Positions 48,024 through 57,068 of a DNA stretch of 64,000 nucleotides are shown here, one piece after another; within the stretch, counting starts at the first letter, position 1, and each line of letters opens with the position of its first letter. The position numbers were made by a program, and so were the translations under genes. The notes beneath the pieces are model-generated. The model made no database searches and was not told the origin of the DNA. It saw only the letters and a program-made list of their open reading frames with translations. The stretch spans positions 2,359,001-2,423,000 of the forward strand of contig NZ_CP108423.1 of assembly GCF_035917235.1 (NCBI RefSeq). Direction: 5' to 3'. The stretch is from Streptomyces sp. NBC_01294 (GTDB taxonomy: Bacteria > Actinomycetota > Actinomycetes > Streptomycetales > Streptomycetaceae).

Positions 48024-48416
48024 ATGACCCCGCCCCCCGCCTATCCCGATGCGTACGGAGATTCGTACTCGGAAGGCGATCAGCCGCTGGTGCGTCCGTA
48101 CGCGATGACCGGCGGCCGGACCCGGCCCCGCTACCAGCTCGCCATCGAGGCGCTGGTCAGCACCACCGCCGATCCGATGCACCTGTCCGGCCTGCTCCCG
48201 GAGCACCAGCGCATCTGCACCCTGTGCCGCGAGGTCAAGTCGGTCGCCGAGGTCTCCGCACTGTTGTCGATGCCGCTCGGTGTCGCCCGGATCCTCGTCG
48301 CCGACCTGGCGGAGGCCGGAATGGTGGCCATCCACCAGCCGGGCAATGGAGAGGCCGGCGGCACGCCGGATGTAACGCTGCTCGAAAGGGTGCTCAGTGG
48401 CCTTCGGAACATCTAG
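48024..48416 (+). CDS. cvnC1: DUF742 protein CvnC (first conservon)
   Basis: This 130-residue DUF742 protein has a short Tyr/Pro-rich head and the core PLVRPYAMTGGRTRPRYQLAIEALVS, which is winged-helix-like in prediction, followed by LLPEHQRICTLCREVKSVAE and GVARILVADLAEAGMVAIHQPG. The ATG at 48024 follows GGAGG. Its 3' end overlaps cvnD by 20 bases. In known conservons the C protein binds the kinase and the GTPase. Confidence 0.92.
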   Translation: MTPPPAYPDAYGDSYSEGDQPLVRPYAMTGGRTRPRYQLAIEALVSTTADPMHLSGLLPEHQRICTLCREVKSVAEVSALLSMPLGVARILVADLAEAGMVAIHQPGNGEAGGTPDVTLLERVLSGLRNI

Positions 48417-48981
48417 CGGAGCGGCTCCCGCTCGCTCCACCACCTCCGCGAAGATCGTGGTGGCGGGCGGCTTCGGCGTGGGCAAGACCACGTTCGTCGG
48501 CGCGGTCTCCGAGATCAACCCGCTGCGCACCGAAGCCGTCATGACCAGCGCCTCGGCCGGGATCGACGACCTCACCCACACCGGTGACAAGACGACCACC
48601 ACCGTCGCGATGGACTTCGGCCGCATCACCCTGGACCAGGACCTGATCCTGTACCTCTTCGGTACACCGGGCCAGGACCGCTTCTGGTTCATGTGGGACG
48701 ACCTCGTCCGCGGCGCCATCGGCGCCGTCGTACTCGTCGACACGCGCCGCCTCGCCGACTGCTTCCCCGCCGTCGACTACTTCGAGAACAGCGGCCTGCC
48801 GTTCGTCGTCGCGCTCAACGGCTTCGAGGGACACCAGCCGTACACGCCGGAGGAAGTCCGCGAGGCCCTGCAGATCGGCCCCGGCGCCCCCATCATCACC
48901 ACCGACGCCCGCCACCGCGCGGACGCCAAGAGCGCACTCATCACGCTCGTCGAGCACGCCCTCATGGCGCGGCTCAAGTAG
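48397..48981 (+). CDS. cvnD1: Ras-like small GTPase CvnD (first conservon)
   Basis: This 194-residue ATP/GTP-binding protein has the P-loop GGFGVGKTT near residue 25 and the G3 box FGTPGQDRF near 88. The G4 site reads NGFEG, not a standard NKxD, as in other CvnD proteins. The GTG at 48397 lies within the end of cvnC. The gene shares a 394-base identical tract with cvnD2. Confidence 0.93.
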   Translation: MAFGTSSGAAPARSTTSAKIVVAGGFGVGKTTFVGAVSEINPLRTEAVMTSASAGIDDLTHTGDKTTTTVAMDFGRITLDQDLILYLFGTPGQDRFWFMWDDLVRGAIGAVVLVDTRRLADCFPAVDYFENSGLPFVVALNGFEGHQPYTPEEVREALQIGPGAPIITTDARHRADAKSALITLVEHALMARLK

Positions 48982-49003
48982 CACGGTTCAATAGCCGCGC
49001 GGA

Positions 49004-49039
49004 AGGGGCGGGCTGTGTCCTACGACACGGCCCGCCCTT
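49004..49039 (+). terminator. Terminator of the first conservon
   Basis: A 16-base stem including two G-T pairs and a CTAC loop lies 22 bases after the cvnD1 stop, ending in a T-rich stretch. Confidence 0.8.
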
Positions 49040-49273
49040 CTCGTTCATAACGTTTCGACAGAGAATTGAAGCCAGTTGGCAACGGGGTGCGTTCGGTTGG
49101 TGCCCCTGTGCTCACAACTCCCCCGATTTTTGCCGCAGGACGCTCTTTATGTCCGATTTATGTGGGGCATAAGGCTCTGGGTATGGCCGGTTTCAACTGT
49201 TTGGAACACGGCCGTTAACCGTGCTGGAATTCAACGAACTAGCTAGTAGCACCGCCGAGAGGTTGTTGGTCGA

Positions 49274-52200
49274 GTGAGGCGAAGCAACGCAAGCCCCGCG
49301 GATGAACCCGCGCGCGGCAACTTCACCCCGCCGCCGCGAGCGGCCGCGTCGCCCGTCGACGTGCCCGTGGACCCGCCCGCGAGCAGCGGGAGCAGCAGCA
49401 GGTTCTCGCCCCGCAACTGGCGCGTGCCGACCCGTCTGAACGCCATCCTGCTCGTGCCCGCCCTCGTCGGGCTGGTCATGGGCGGCTTCCAGGTGAAGGG
49501 CTCCGTCGACACCTGGAACGAGGCCAAGGACGCCGAGAAGATAGCCAGGGTCGTCCAGGCCGCCTCGGAGTACAGCCAGGCACTGCTCAACGAGCGTGAC
49601 CTGACGGCCGAGCCGCTCCTGAACGGCCAGACCCAGGACAAGCGCGTCACCGAGGCCTACGCGGTCACCACCGCGGCCAAGGGGAAGTTCGACACCGCCG
49701 TCCAGGACATGCCGAAGAACCAGGGCCTGGAACGGCGCCTGGGCCTCTTCCGCAACGAAGAGCCCAAGCTGAAGGACGTCCGCGAAAGCGCGTACCAGGC
49801 CGCCCTCGAGACGGCCAAGAAGCGCCTCCCCTCCTCGCGCGGGCCCATCCCGACCGAAGAGGGCTATGTGCTGGTCCAGCACTACCTCATGCAGTTCGCC
49901 AACGAGCTCGGTCTCGGCACCGGCAACGTGACCTCGTACGGCCGCATGGTCTACGCGATCCAGCTGGCCAAGGCGGCGAACTCGCTGCAGCGCTCCGTCG
50001 GCACCCACCTGCTGGTCCGCCCGAGCACGGACGAGGGCGTCCGCAAGGCCCAGCTCGTCGCCTTCTCCTCCTACGCCTACCTCGAGGAAATCGCCATCGG
50101 CGAGTACGTCGCGGCGGGCACCGAGGAGGACGTGAACCGCCTCAAGGTGGTCATGGCCAAGAAGTCCGAGGAGGGCAAGGCCAAGCTCGCCGCGGCCAAG
50201 CACCAGGCCGAGCAGGCCGGCTCCCGCTTCGTTCCGCCGCCGACGATCGACGACAACCCGCTGCTCGGCATGACCGACGCCATCGCCAGCGGCGACAGCA
50301 AGAAGAAGCTCGCCGAAGGCGGGACGAACCCGGTGTTCTGGCAGGCCGCCGCCACCGCGAAGTTCGACGGCTACGACGAGATCGAGAAGGAACTCCTCGC
50401 CAAGGCCGTCAACGACGCCGTCGCGGTCTCCGACGACGCCCGCACCGACGCCATCACCAACGGCGCCATCGTGGTCGTGGCCCTGCTCGCCGCCTTCATC
50501 CTGGCCGGCATGATGGCCCGCCAGATGGGCCGCGCGATGGCCCGCCTGCGCAGCGCCGCCTTCGACATCGCCGAGCAGCGCCTGCCGATGCTCGTCGACC
50601 AGCTCTCGCGCACGGATCCGGGCAAGGTCGACACCCGCGTCCACCCGATCCCCATCGACTCCCAGGACGAGATCGGCGAGGTCGCCCGCGCCTTCGACCA
50701 GGTCCACCGGGAAGCGGTACGGCTCGCCGCCGAGCAGGCGCTCCTGCGAGGGAACGTCAACGCGATCTTCACGAACCTCTCCATGCGCAACCAGTCGCTG
50801 ATCGAGGGCCAGCTGACCCTCATCACCGACCTGGAGAACAACGAGGCCGACCCGGACCAGCTGGAGAACCTCTTCCGCCTGGACCACCTGGCCACCCGCA
50901 TGCGCCGCAACGGCGAGAACCTCCTCATCCTCGCGGGTGAGAACCCGGGCCGCCGCTGGGACCAGCCGGTGCCCCTCGTCGACGTGCTGCGCGCCGCCTC
51001 CTCCGAGGTGGAGCAGTACGAGCGCATCGAGCTCTCCGGTGTCTCCGACGCCGAGATCCACGGCCAGGCCGTGACCGACCTCGTGCACCTGCTCGCCGAG
51101 CTGCTGGAGAACGCCACCACGTTCTCCTCCCCGCAGACCAAGGTCCGCGTCAACGCCACGCGTCTGCCCGACGGCCGCGTGATGGTCGAGATCCACGACA
51201 AGGGCATCGGCCTCACCGCCGAGGACTTCGCGGACATCAACCACAAGCTGGCCAACCCGCCGACCGTGGACGCCGCGATCTCGCAGCGCATGGGTCTGTT
51301 CGTGGTCGGCCGGCTGGCGGACCGCCACAGCATCCGCGTCCAGCTGCGCCCCTCGGGCGAGGCGGCCGGCACCACGTCGCTGGTCATGCTCCCCGACGCC
51401 ATCACGCACGGTGGTGGTGGCGAGGGCATCCCCGAGGACGACTTCACGGTCTCCCAGATCATCCCGGAGCAGAAGGCCCAGCTGGCTCCCCCGCTGCGCA
51501 CCGCCGCCGAGCTCGGCTTCGACGACTCGCGGTACGACCAGCAGGGCGCCGACGGCCTCCCGGCCGACCCGGTGGTCCGGTCCCTGGGACAGCAGGACCG
51601 CCGCGCCGCCCTGGCGGCGCAGGTGGGCTACCCGCAGGACCAGCAGCAGTTCGCCGATCCGTCCGCGCAGAAGTATCCGGAACCTCAGCCGGAGCACGGG
51701 TACCAGGAGTACCAGGGCTACGAGCAGCCGTCCGGGCAGGCCTACGACACCTCGTACGAGGCACCGCAGGCGCAGCAGGGCTACGAGGCGTACCCGCAGC
51801 AGGACTACGGCTATACGGAAGACGGCTACCCGGACCAGCAGCCGGCCGCTCAGAGCTACGACGGCGGCTACGAAGCCCGGTCAGAGCAGGCCGAGTGGCC
51901 CCAGCAGAACACGTATCCGGCTGCCTACCAGCAGGGTTACGGGACCGAATCGGAATCCCGGGCCGTCCCCGAACCGGCTCAGGAACGCGTAGGCTTCGAC
52001 CGTCCGGGTGCCGCAGCCGACACCGGTCACGCGATGACCGGAGCGGGCCTGCCGCGCCGCGGCAGCCCGCAGCAGCGGCAGCCGGGACAGCAGGAAACGG
52101 AGTCCACCGGATCCCTCTTCGAGCAGCGTTCGCCGCGTCAGCAGCCCGCCGCTCAGGAGCAGGCCCCGGAGGAAACTGAAGGCACCGCGGCCTGGCGTTC

Positions 52201-52462
52201 GCGCAACGACGAACGCTGGCAGCAGGCCGGCAAGCTCCGTGAGCCGAAGGCGGGCGGGGTCACCCCGTCCGGTCTCCCTCGGCGCGTGCCCAAGGCCAAC
52301 CTGGTCGAGGGCGCAGCGGAGACGACCCCGCAGGGCGGCCCCCAGGTCTCCCGCGCTCCGGAGGACGTCCGCGGCAGGTTGAGCAACCTGCGGCGCGGTG
52401 TCCAGCAGGGACGCAGCGCGGGTTCTGAGCAGTCAAGTAACAGCTATGACCAGGAGCGTTAG
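49274..52462 (+). CDS. cvnA2: Conservon sensor kinase-like protein CvnA (second conservon)
   Basis: This 1,062-residue protein has the same layout as cvnA1: basic head, TM1 at about 54-73, NIT-like extracytoplasmic region, TM2 at about 393-415, HAMP, dimerisation helix RLDHLATRMRRNGENLL (His near 537), and ATPase boxes LLENATTFSSPQ and HDKGIGLT. A disordered tail of about 350 residues, rich in Tyr, Gln, Pro and Glu, ends with SGLPRRVPKANLVEG and GRLSNLRRGVQQGR. It is clearly divergent from cvnA1 outside the kinase core. GTG 49274. Confidence 0.93.
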   Translation: MRRSNASPADEPARGNFTPPPRAAASPVDVPVDPPASSGSSSRFSPRNWRVPTRLNAILLVPALVGLVMGGFQVKGSVDTWNEAKDAEKIARVVQAASEYSQALLNERDLTAEPLLNGQTQDKRVTEAYAVTTAAKGKFDTAVQDMPKNQGLERRLGLFRNEEPKLKDVRESAYQAALETAKKRLPSSRGPIPTEEGYVLVQHYLMQFANELGLGTGNVTSYGRMVYAIQLAKAANSLQRSVGTHLLVRPSTDEGVRKAQLVAFSSYAYLEEIAIGEYVAAGTEEDVNRLKVVMAKKSEEGKAKLAAAKHQAEQAGSRFVPPPTIDDNPLLGMTDAIASGDSKKKLAEGGTNPVFWQAAATAKFDGYDEIEKELLAKAVNDAVAVSDDARTDAITNGAIVVVALLAAFILAGMMARQMGRAMARLRSAAFDIAEQRLPMLVDQLSRTDPGKVDTRVHPIPIDSQDEIGEVARAFDQVHREAVRLAAEQALLRGNVNAIFTNLSMRNQSLIEGQLTLITDLENNEADPDQLENLFRLDHLATRMRRNGENLLILAGENPGRRWDQPVPLVDVLRAASSEVEQYERIELSGVSDAEIHGQAVTDLVHLLAELLENATTFSSPQTKVRVNATRLPDGRVMVEIHDKGIGLTAEDFADINHKLANPPTVDAAISQRMGLFVVGRLADRHSIRVQLRPSGEAAGTTSLVMLPDAITHGGGGEGIPEDDFTVSQIIPEQKAQLAPPLRTAAELGFDDSRYDQQGADGLPADPVVRSLGQQDRRAALAAQVGYPQDQQQFADPSAQKYPEPQPEHGYQEYQGYEQPSGQAYDTSYEAPQAQQGYEAYPQQDYGYTEDGYPDQQPAAQSYDGGYEARSEQAEWPQQNTYPAAYQQGYGTESESRAVPEPAQERVGFDRPGAAADTGHAMTGAGLPRRGSPQQRQPGQQETESTGSLFEQRSPRQQPAAQEQAPEETEGTAAWRSRNDERWQQAGKLREPKAGGVTPSGLPRRVPKANLVEGAAETTPQGGPQVSRAPEDVRGRLSNLRRGVQQGRSAGSEQSSNSYDQER

Positions 52463-52463
52463 T

Positions 52464-52886
52464 GTGAGCCCGATGAGCCAGGCGGCACAGAACCTGAACT
52501 GGTTGATCACCAACTTCGTGGACAACACCCCAGGGGTGTCCCACACGGTGGTGGTCTCCGCCGACGGCCTTCTTCTGGCGATGTCCGACGGATTCCCGCG
52601 GGACCGCGCCGATCAGCTGGCGGCCGTGGCCTCCGGACTGACCTCGCTGACCGCCGGGGCCTCCCGCATCTTCGAGGGCGGCGCCGTCAACCAGACCGTG
52701 GTCGAGATGGACCGGGGATTCCTCTTCCTCATGTCCGTCTCGGACGGATCGTCCCTCGCGGTGCTCGCGCACCCCGAGTGCGACATCGGCCTCGTAGGCT
52801 ACGAGATGGCGCTTCTGGTGGATCGCGCGGGCAGTGTCCTCACCCCGGACCTGCGTGCCGAACTGCAGGGAAGCCTTCTCAACTAG
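52464..52886 (+). CDS. cvnB2: Roadblock/LC7-domain protein CvnB (second conservon)
   Basis: This 140-residue roadblock/LC7 protein is nearly the same as CvnB1; I see about three changed residues, at the extreme N-terminus (S/P), in the first quarter (E to D) and the last residue (G to N). The GTG at 52464 lies one base after the cvnA stop, seven bases after AGGAG. The gene is about 95 percent identical in DNA to cvnB1, with changes almost all silent. Confidence 0.94.
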   Translation: MSPMSQAAQNLNWLITNFVDNTPGVSHTVVVSADGLLLAMSDGFPRDRADQLAAVASGLTSLTAGASRIFEGGAVNQTVVEMDRGFLFLMSVSDGSSLAVLAHPECDIGLVGYEMALLVDRAGSVLTPDLRAELQGSLLN

Positions 52887-52979
52887 CAGACAGGCAGTGC
52901 GTTTCGCGCCATCGCACCATAGGGTGCGGTGGCGCGGTTCCACAGGGAGTACTGCGTACTTGGAGTCGGAGGAGGAAAC

Positions 52980-53522
52980 GTGACAACACCCGGAGGACAT
53001 CCTTATGGCGGCCCGCAGCAGCCGCAGGGTGGGCACGACCAGAACCGCTTCAACTTCCCCTCCGCGCCGAGCCAGCCCGTGCCGGAGCAGTACCCCTACC
53101 AGCACCAGCAGCCGTACGGACAGCCCCAGATGCCTCCGCAGCCGCCTCCGCGCGCCGCACGGCAGCCGGCTCCGAAGGCCCACAACCCGCTGGTGCGTCC
53201 GTACGCGATGACCGGCGGCCGTACTCGGCCGCGCTACCAGCTCGCCATCGAGGCGCTGGTCAGTACCACGGCGGATCCGTCGCGCCTGCAAGGGCAGTTG
53301 CCCGAGCACCAGCGCATCTGCCGCCTGTGCCAGGAGATCAAATCCGTCGCGGAGATCTCGGCACTTCTCTCCATTCCTCTTGGTGTCGCCCGCATCCTCG
53401 TCGCCGACCTGGCGGAAGCGGGCCTTGTCGCCATTCACCAGCCCGGCGGCGACGAGTCTGCCGGCGGCCAGCCAGATGTGACACTGCTCGAAAGGGTGCT
53501 CAGTGGACTTCGCAAGCTCTAA
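52980..53522 (+). CDS. cvnC2: DUF742 protein CvnC (second conservon)
   Basis: This 180-residue DUF742 protein has an N-terminal head of about 60 residues rich in Gln, Pro and Gly that CvnC1 lacks. The core RPYAMTGGRTRPRYQLAIEAL and LPEHQRICRLCQEIKSVAEI follows. The GTG at 52980 has GGAGGAGG upstream. It overlaps cvnD2 by 20 bases. Confidence 0.92.
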   Translation: MTTPGGHPYGGPQQPQGGHDQNRFNFPSAPSQPVPEQYPYQHQQPYGQPQMPPQPPPRAARQPAPKAHNPLVRPYAMTGGRTRPRYQLAIEALVSTTADPSRLQGQLPEHQRICRLCQEIKSVAEISALLSIPLGVARILVADLAEAGLVAIHQPGGDESAGGQPDVTLLERVLSGLRKL

Positions 53523-54090
53523 CGGCGGAGCGGCTCCCGCTCGCTCCACCACCTCCGCGAAGATCGTGGTGGCGGGCGGCTTCGGCGTGGGCAAGACCAC
53601 GTTCGTCGGCGCGGTCTCCGAGATCAACCCGCTGCGCACCGAAGCCGTCATGACCAGCGCCTCGGCCGGGATCGACGACCTCACCCACACCGGTGACAAG
53701 ACGACCACCACCGTCGCGATGGACTTCGGCCGCATCACCCTGGACCAGGACCTGATCCTGTACCTCTTCGGTACACCGGGCCAGGACCGCTTCTGGTTCA
53801 TGTGGGACGACCTCGTCCGCGGCGCCATCGGCGCCGTCGTACTCGTCGACACGCGCCGCCTCGCCGACTGCTTCCCCGCCGTCGACTACTTCGAGAACAG
53901 CGGCCTGCCGTTCGTCGTGGCCCTCAACGGGTTCGACGGGAACCAGGCGTACACGCCGGAGGAAGTCCGCGAGGCCCTGCAGATCGGCCCGGACGCCCCC
54001 ATCATCACCACCGACGCCCGCCACCGCGCGGACGCCAAGAGCGCACTCATCACGCTCGTCGAGCACGCCCTCATGGCGCGCCTGCGGTAG
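53503..54090 (+). CDS. cvnD2: Ras-like small GTPase CvnD (second conservon)
   Basis: This 195-residue CvnD GTPase has GGFGVGKTT, FGTPGQDRF and a non-standard G4 site NGFDGN. The central and 3' parts are identical to cvnD1 in DNA; only short patches at the start, around codon 140, near codon 162 and the end differ. The GTG at 53503 is within cvnC2. It is followed by a terminator at 54112. Confidence 0.93.
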   Translation: MDFASSNGGAAPARSTTSAKIVVAGGFGVGKTTFVGAVSEINPLRTEAVMTSASAGIDDLTHTGDKTTTTVAMDFGRITLDQDLILYLFGTPGQDRFWFMWDDLVRGAIGAVVLVDTRRLADCFPAVDYFENSGLPFVVALNGFDGNQAYTPEEVREALQIGPDAPIITTDARHRADAKSALITLVEHALMARLR

Positions 54091-54111
54091 GAGTGGACCG
54101 CTGTACCCGAC

Positions 54112-54141
54112 AGGCCCCCGTGTCCCACGACGCGGGGGCCT
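54112..54141 (+). terminator. Terminator of the second conservon
   Basis: AGGCCCCCG at 54112-54120 pairs with 54133-54141 around a 12-base loop, 21 bases after cvnD2. Confidence 0.7.
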
Positions 54142-54172
54142 TCGCCATGGGGCGGGGCCTTCGCCTGGACGG

Positions 54173-54250
54173 CGGTACGCGCGGTACGCGGTGCGCGGGA
54201 GGCCGGGGTGCGCGGAACGGAAGGCGGGGTACGCGGTTCTCGGTACGCGG
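54173..54250. repeat. Degenerate GGTACGCGG repeats
   Basis: At least four exact or near copies of GGTACGCGG lie between the two terminators in the cvnD2-accE convergent spacer, some joined directly. They have no coding support. Confidence 0.6.
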
Positions 54251-54283
54251 AAGGCCCCGCACCCTGGACGGGTGCGGGGCCTT
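54251..54283 (-). terminator. Terminator of accBE
   Basis: AAGGCCCCGCACCC, five-base loop, and perfect complement lie 15 bases after the accE stop, on the minus strand. Confidence 0.8.
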
Positions 54284-54297
54284 CGGGGCTCTGGGAC

Positions 54298-54498
54298 TCA
54301 GCCCTGCCAGCTGTGCGGGGCGCGGAAGCCCGGGGTGCGCTCCAGGCGGCGCCAGCCGGCCTGGCGGGGCGTGCGGACGGTGGCCGCGTCGGGGGTGGCG
54401 GCGGCGCGGGCGAGCAGGATCGCGGTGATCGCGGCCAGCTCCTCGGGCTCGGCGTTGCCCTTTTCGACGCGCAGCAGGGTGTCGGTGGCGTTGGTCAT
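54298..54498 (-). CDS. accE: Acyl-CoA carboxylase epsilon subunit
   Basis: This 66-residue protein is the small epsilon subunit special to actinobacterial acyl-CoA carboxylases. It has VEKGNAEPEELAAITAILLAR near the start and ends WRRLERTPGFRAPHSWQG. It boosts the activity of the alpha-beta complex. It follows accB by 23 bases, the standard arrangement. The ATG at 54496-54498 is the natural start. Confidence 0.93.
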   Translation of the reverse strand: MTNATDTLLRVEKGNAEPEELAAITAILLARAAATPDAATVRTPRQAGWRRLERTPGFRAPHSWQG

Positions 54499-54521
54499 GA
54501 GGTGGCAGGTCTCCTTCGCGG

Positions 54522-56105
54522 TTACTGCGGCGGGTTGCCGTGCTTGCGCGACGGCAGATCGGCGTGCTTGTTGCGAAGCATCGCGAGGGCGCTGACGAGC
54601 ACCTCGCGGGTCTCGGCGGGGTCGATGACGTCGTCGACGAGGCCGCGCTCGGCCGCGTAGTACGGGTGCATCAGTTCGGCCTTGTACTCCTTGACCATGC
54701 GGACGCGCATGGCCTCGGGGTCCTCGGCGTCCGCGATCTGCTTGCGGAAGATGACGTTGGCCGCGCCTTCGGCGCCCATGACGGCGATCTCGTTGGTGGG
54801 CCAGGCGTAGGTGATGTCGGCGCCGATGGACTGGGAGTCCATGACGATGTAGGCGCCGCCGTAGGCCTTGCGCAGGATCAGGGAGATCCGCGGGACGGTG
54901 GCGTTGCAGTAGGCGTAGAGCAGCTTGGCGCCGTGGCGGATGATGCCGCCGTGCTCCTGGTCGACGCCCGGCAGGAAGCCGGGGACGTCCAGCAGCGTGA
55001 TGATCGGGATGTTGAAGGCGTCGCAGAGCTGGACGAAGCGCGCGGCCTTCTCGGAGGCGTGGATGTCCAGGACGCCGGCGAGGTGGCCGGGCTGGTTGGC
55101 GACGATGCCGACGACCTGTCCGTTCATCCGGCCCAGGGCGCAGATGATGTTGCGGGCCCAGCGCTCGTGGATCTCCAGGACGTCGCCCTCGTCGACGAGC
55201 TCCTCGATGACCTTGAGCATGTCGTAGGGGCGGTTGCCGTCGGCGGGCACCAGGTCGAGGAGGACCTCGCTGCGGCGGTCCGCGGGGTCGCTCGTCTCGT
55301 GGACCGGCGGGTTCTCACGGTTGTTCGAGGGCAGCATCGAGATGAGGTAGCGAACCTCGGAGATGCAGGTCTCCTCGTCGTCGTACGCGAAGTGCGCCAC
55401 GCCCGAGGTCTCGGCGTGCACGTCCGCGCCGCCGAGCCCGTTCTGGGTGATCTCCTCGCCGGTCACCGCGCGGACCACGTCCGGGCCGGTGATGAACATC
55501 TGCGAGGTGTCGCGGACCATGAACACGAAGTCCGTCAGGGCCGGCGAGTACGCCGCGCCGCCCGCGCACGGGCCCAGCATGACCGAGATCTGCGGGATGA
55601 CGCCCGACGCCTTCGTGTTGCGCTGGAAGATGCCGCCGTAACCGGCGAGGGCGGAGACGCCCTCCTGGATACGGGCGCCGGCGCCGTCGTTCAGGGAGAC
55701 CAGCGGGGCACCGGCCGCGATGGCCATGTCCATGATCTTGTGGATCTTCGTCGCGTGGGCCTCGCCCAGCGCACCGCCGAAGATCCGGAAATCGTGTGCG
55801 TAGACGAAGACCGTGCGGCCCTCGACCGTGCCCCAGCCGGTGATGACACCGTCGGTGTACGGCTTCTTCGCCTCCAGGCCGAACCCGGTCGCCCGGTGCC
55901 GGCGCAGCTGCTCGACCTCCTTGAACGAACCCTCGTCGAGCAGCAGCGCGATGCGCTCACGGGCGGTCAGCTTGCCCTTCGCGTGCTGGGTCTCGGTCGC
56001 CCGGTCACTGGGGCCGCGCCGCGCCTGCTCACGCAGGGAGTGCAGCTCGGCCACGCGCCCGCGGGCGTCCGTCGGCTCGCTCGGGGTCTGGTCCACAACG
56101 GTCAT
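54522..56105 (-). CDS. accB: Acyl-CoA carboxylase beta (carboxyltransferase) subunit
   Basis: This 527-residue carboxyltransferase transfers CO2 from carboxybiotin to acetyl- or propionyl-CoA, giving malonyl-CoA for fatty acid and polyketide synthesis. It has GKLTARERIALLLDEGSF, GGALGEAHATKIHK and PCAGGAAYSPALTDF in the N-half and LLDVPGFLPGVDQEHGGIIR and RKAYGGAYIVM in the C-half. The matching biotin/alpha subunit is not in the window. ATG at 56103-56105. It forms an operon with accE. Confidence 0.94.
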   Translation of the reverse strand: MTVVDQTPSEPTDARGRVAELHSLREQARRGPSDRATETQHAKGKLTARERIALLLDEGSFKEVEQLRRHRATGFGLEAKKPYTDGVITGWGTVEGRTVFVYAHDFRIFGGALGEAHATKIHKIMDMAIAAGAPLVSLNDGAGARIQEGVSALAGYGGIFQRNTKASGVIPQISVMLGPCAGGAAYSPALTDFVFMVRDTSQMFITGPDVVRAVTGEEITQNGLGGADVHAETSGVAHFAYDDEETCISEVRYLISMLPSNNRENPPVHETSDPADRRSEVLLDLVPADGNRPYDMLKVIEELVDEGDVLEIHERWARNIICALGRMNGQVVGIVANQPGHLAGVLDIHASEKAARFVQLCDAFNIPIITLLDVPGFLPGVDQEHGGIIRHGAKLLYAYCNATVPRISLILRKAYGGAYIVMDSQSIGADITYAWPTNEIAVMGAEGAANVIFRKQIADAEDPEAMRVRMVKEYKAELMHPYYAAERGLVDDVIDPAETREVLVSALAMLRNKHADLPSRKHGNPPQ

Positions 56106-56322
56106 GTACCGACCTTACGAAGATCGCGACGAAAAACCTCCGTTCATTCCGCACAGTCTCCGGAGTCTTCCGCTGTCCGGCCCGCACAGAACGGCCGGGA
56201 GATGCGAGGACTCCACCAGACGGACCCATTGTCCTTTGTAGGACTTTCACAAAACGTCCTGACACACCGCCTAGATGTTGAAATTTGAACGGAATGGGTC
56301 TAGCGTCGTTCTCGTTGAAGTC

Positions 56323-56336
56323 GTTGAAGCTTCAAC
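56323..56336. promoter_or_regulatory. Perfect palindrome upstream of the YceI gene
   Basis: GTTGAAGCTTCAAC is a perfect 14-base palindrome 41 bases before the YceI start. A half site GTTGAAG lies at 56314-56320 and a related GTTGAAATTTGAAC at about 56276-56289. This cluster looks like a repressor operator array over the promoter; MarR-type regulators often bind such TTGAA/TTCAA sites. Confidence 0.45.
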
Positions 56337-56377
56337 AGACCGGATCCACCGAGCAGGACACCACCGAGGAGCAAGTC

Positions 56378-57001
56378 ATGGGTATGTTCAACCGCCGCAG
56401 CCGTACCGCCGACGTCCAGGACGGCGCCGCCGCCGTCGCCACGCTGGCCGTGGACCCGGCTCTCGCCGCCCTCACCGGCGACTACGCCATCGACGCCGCC
56501 CACAGCAGCATCGGCTTCACCGTCCGCCACGCCATGGTCACCAACGTCCGCGGCTCCTTCGCGGAGCACGAGGGCACCCTGCACCTGGACGGCACCGACC
56601 CGGCCCGCTCCACGGCCGTCATCGACGTCAAGATCCCCTCGATCACCACCGGCATCGCCGACCGCGACGCCCACCTGCGCAGCGGTGACTTCTTCGACGC
56701 CGACGCCTTCCCGCTGATGACCTTCCGGTCCACGGAAGCGCGTCAGCTCGGCGGCGACGCGTACCGCCTCACCGGCGAGCTGACGATCAAGGACGTCACC
56801 CGCCCGCTCTCCATCGACCTGGAGTTCACCGGTTCCGCCACGGACGTCTACGGCAGCGAGCGCGTGGGCTTCGAGGGCTCCGCCGAGATCCTGCGCTCCG
56901 ACTGGGGCCTGACCTGGAACGCCGCGCTGGAGGCCGGCGGCGTGATGGTCAGCGACAAGGTGAAGCTGACCTTCGACATCTCGGCCATCAAGCAGGCCTG
57001 A
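56378..57001 (+). CDS. YceI-family lipid/isoprenoid-binding protein
   Basis: This 207-residue protein has the YceI lipocalin-like fold, with GDYAIDAAHSSIGFTVRHAMV, DAHLRSGDFFDADAFPLMTF, LTIKDVTRPL and SDWGLTWNAALEAGG. YceI proteins bind polyisoprenoid quinones or similar molecules. No signal peptide is seen, so it seems cytosolic, which is usual in Streptomyces. GAGGAG lies six bases before the ATG at 56378. It is divergent from accB and preceded by TTGAA-type palindromes. Confidence 0.9.
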   Translation: MGMFNRRSRTADVQDGAAAVATLAVDPALAALTGDYAIDAAHSSIGFTVRHAMVTNVRGSFAEHEGTLHLDGTDPARSTAVIDVKIPSITTGIADRDAHLRSGDFFDADAFPLMTFRSTEARQLGGDAYRLTGELTIKDVTRPLSIDLEFTGSATDVYGSERVGFEGSAEILRSDWGLTWNAALEAGGVMVSDKVKLTFDISAIKQA

Positions 57002-57068
57002 CCTGCGGATCCGCAGATCCGCCCGGACCGGGCGGAGAACCCCTTGGCGCGCGGAACCCGGGGGGAGG

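Noticed and set aside
43846..54090. Second conservon as an assembly duplication of the first
   Set aside because: cvnA, cvnC and all spacers differ substantially between the copies; only cvnD and cvnB are very similar, so the duplication is biological.
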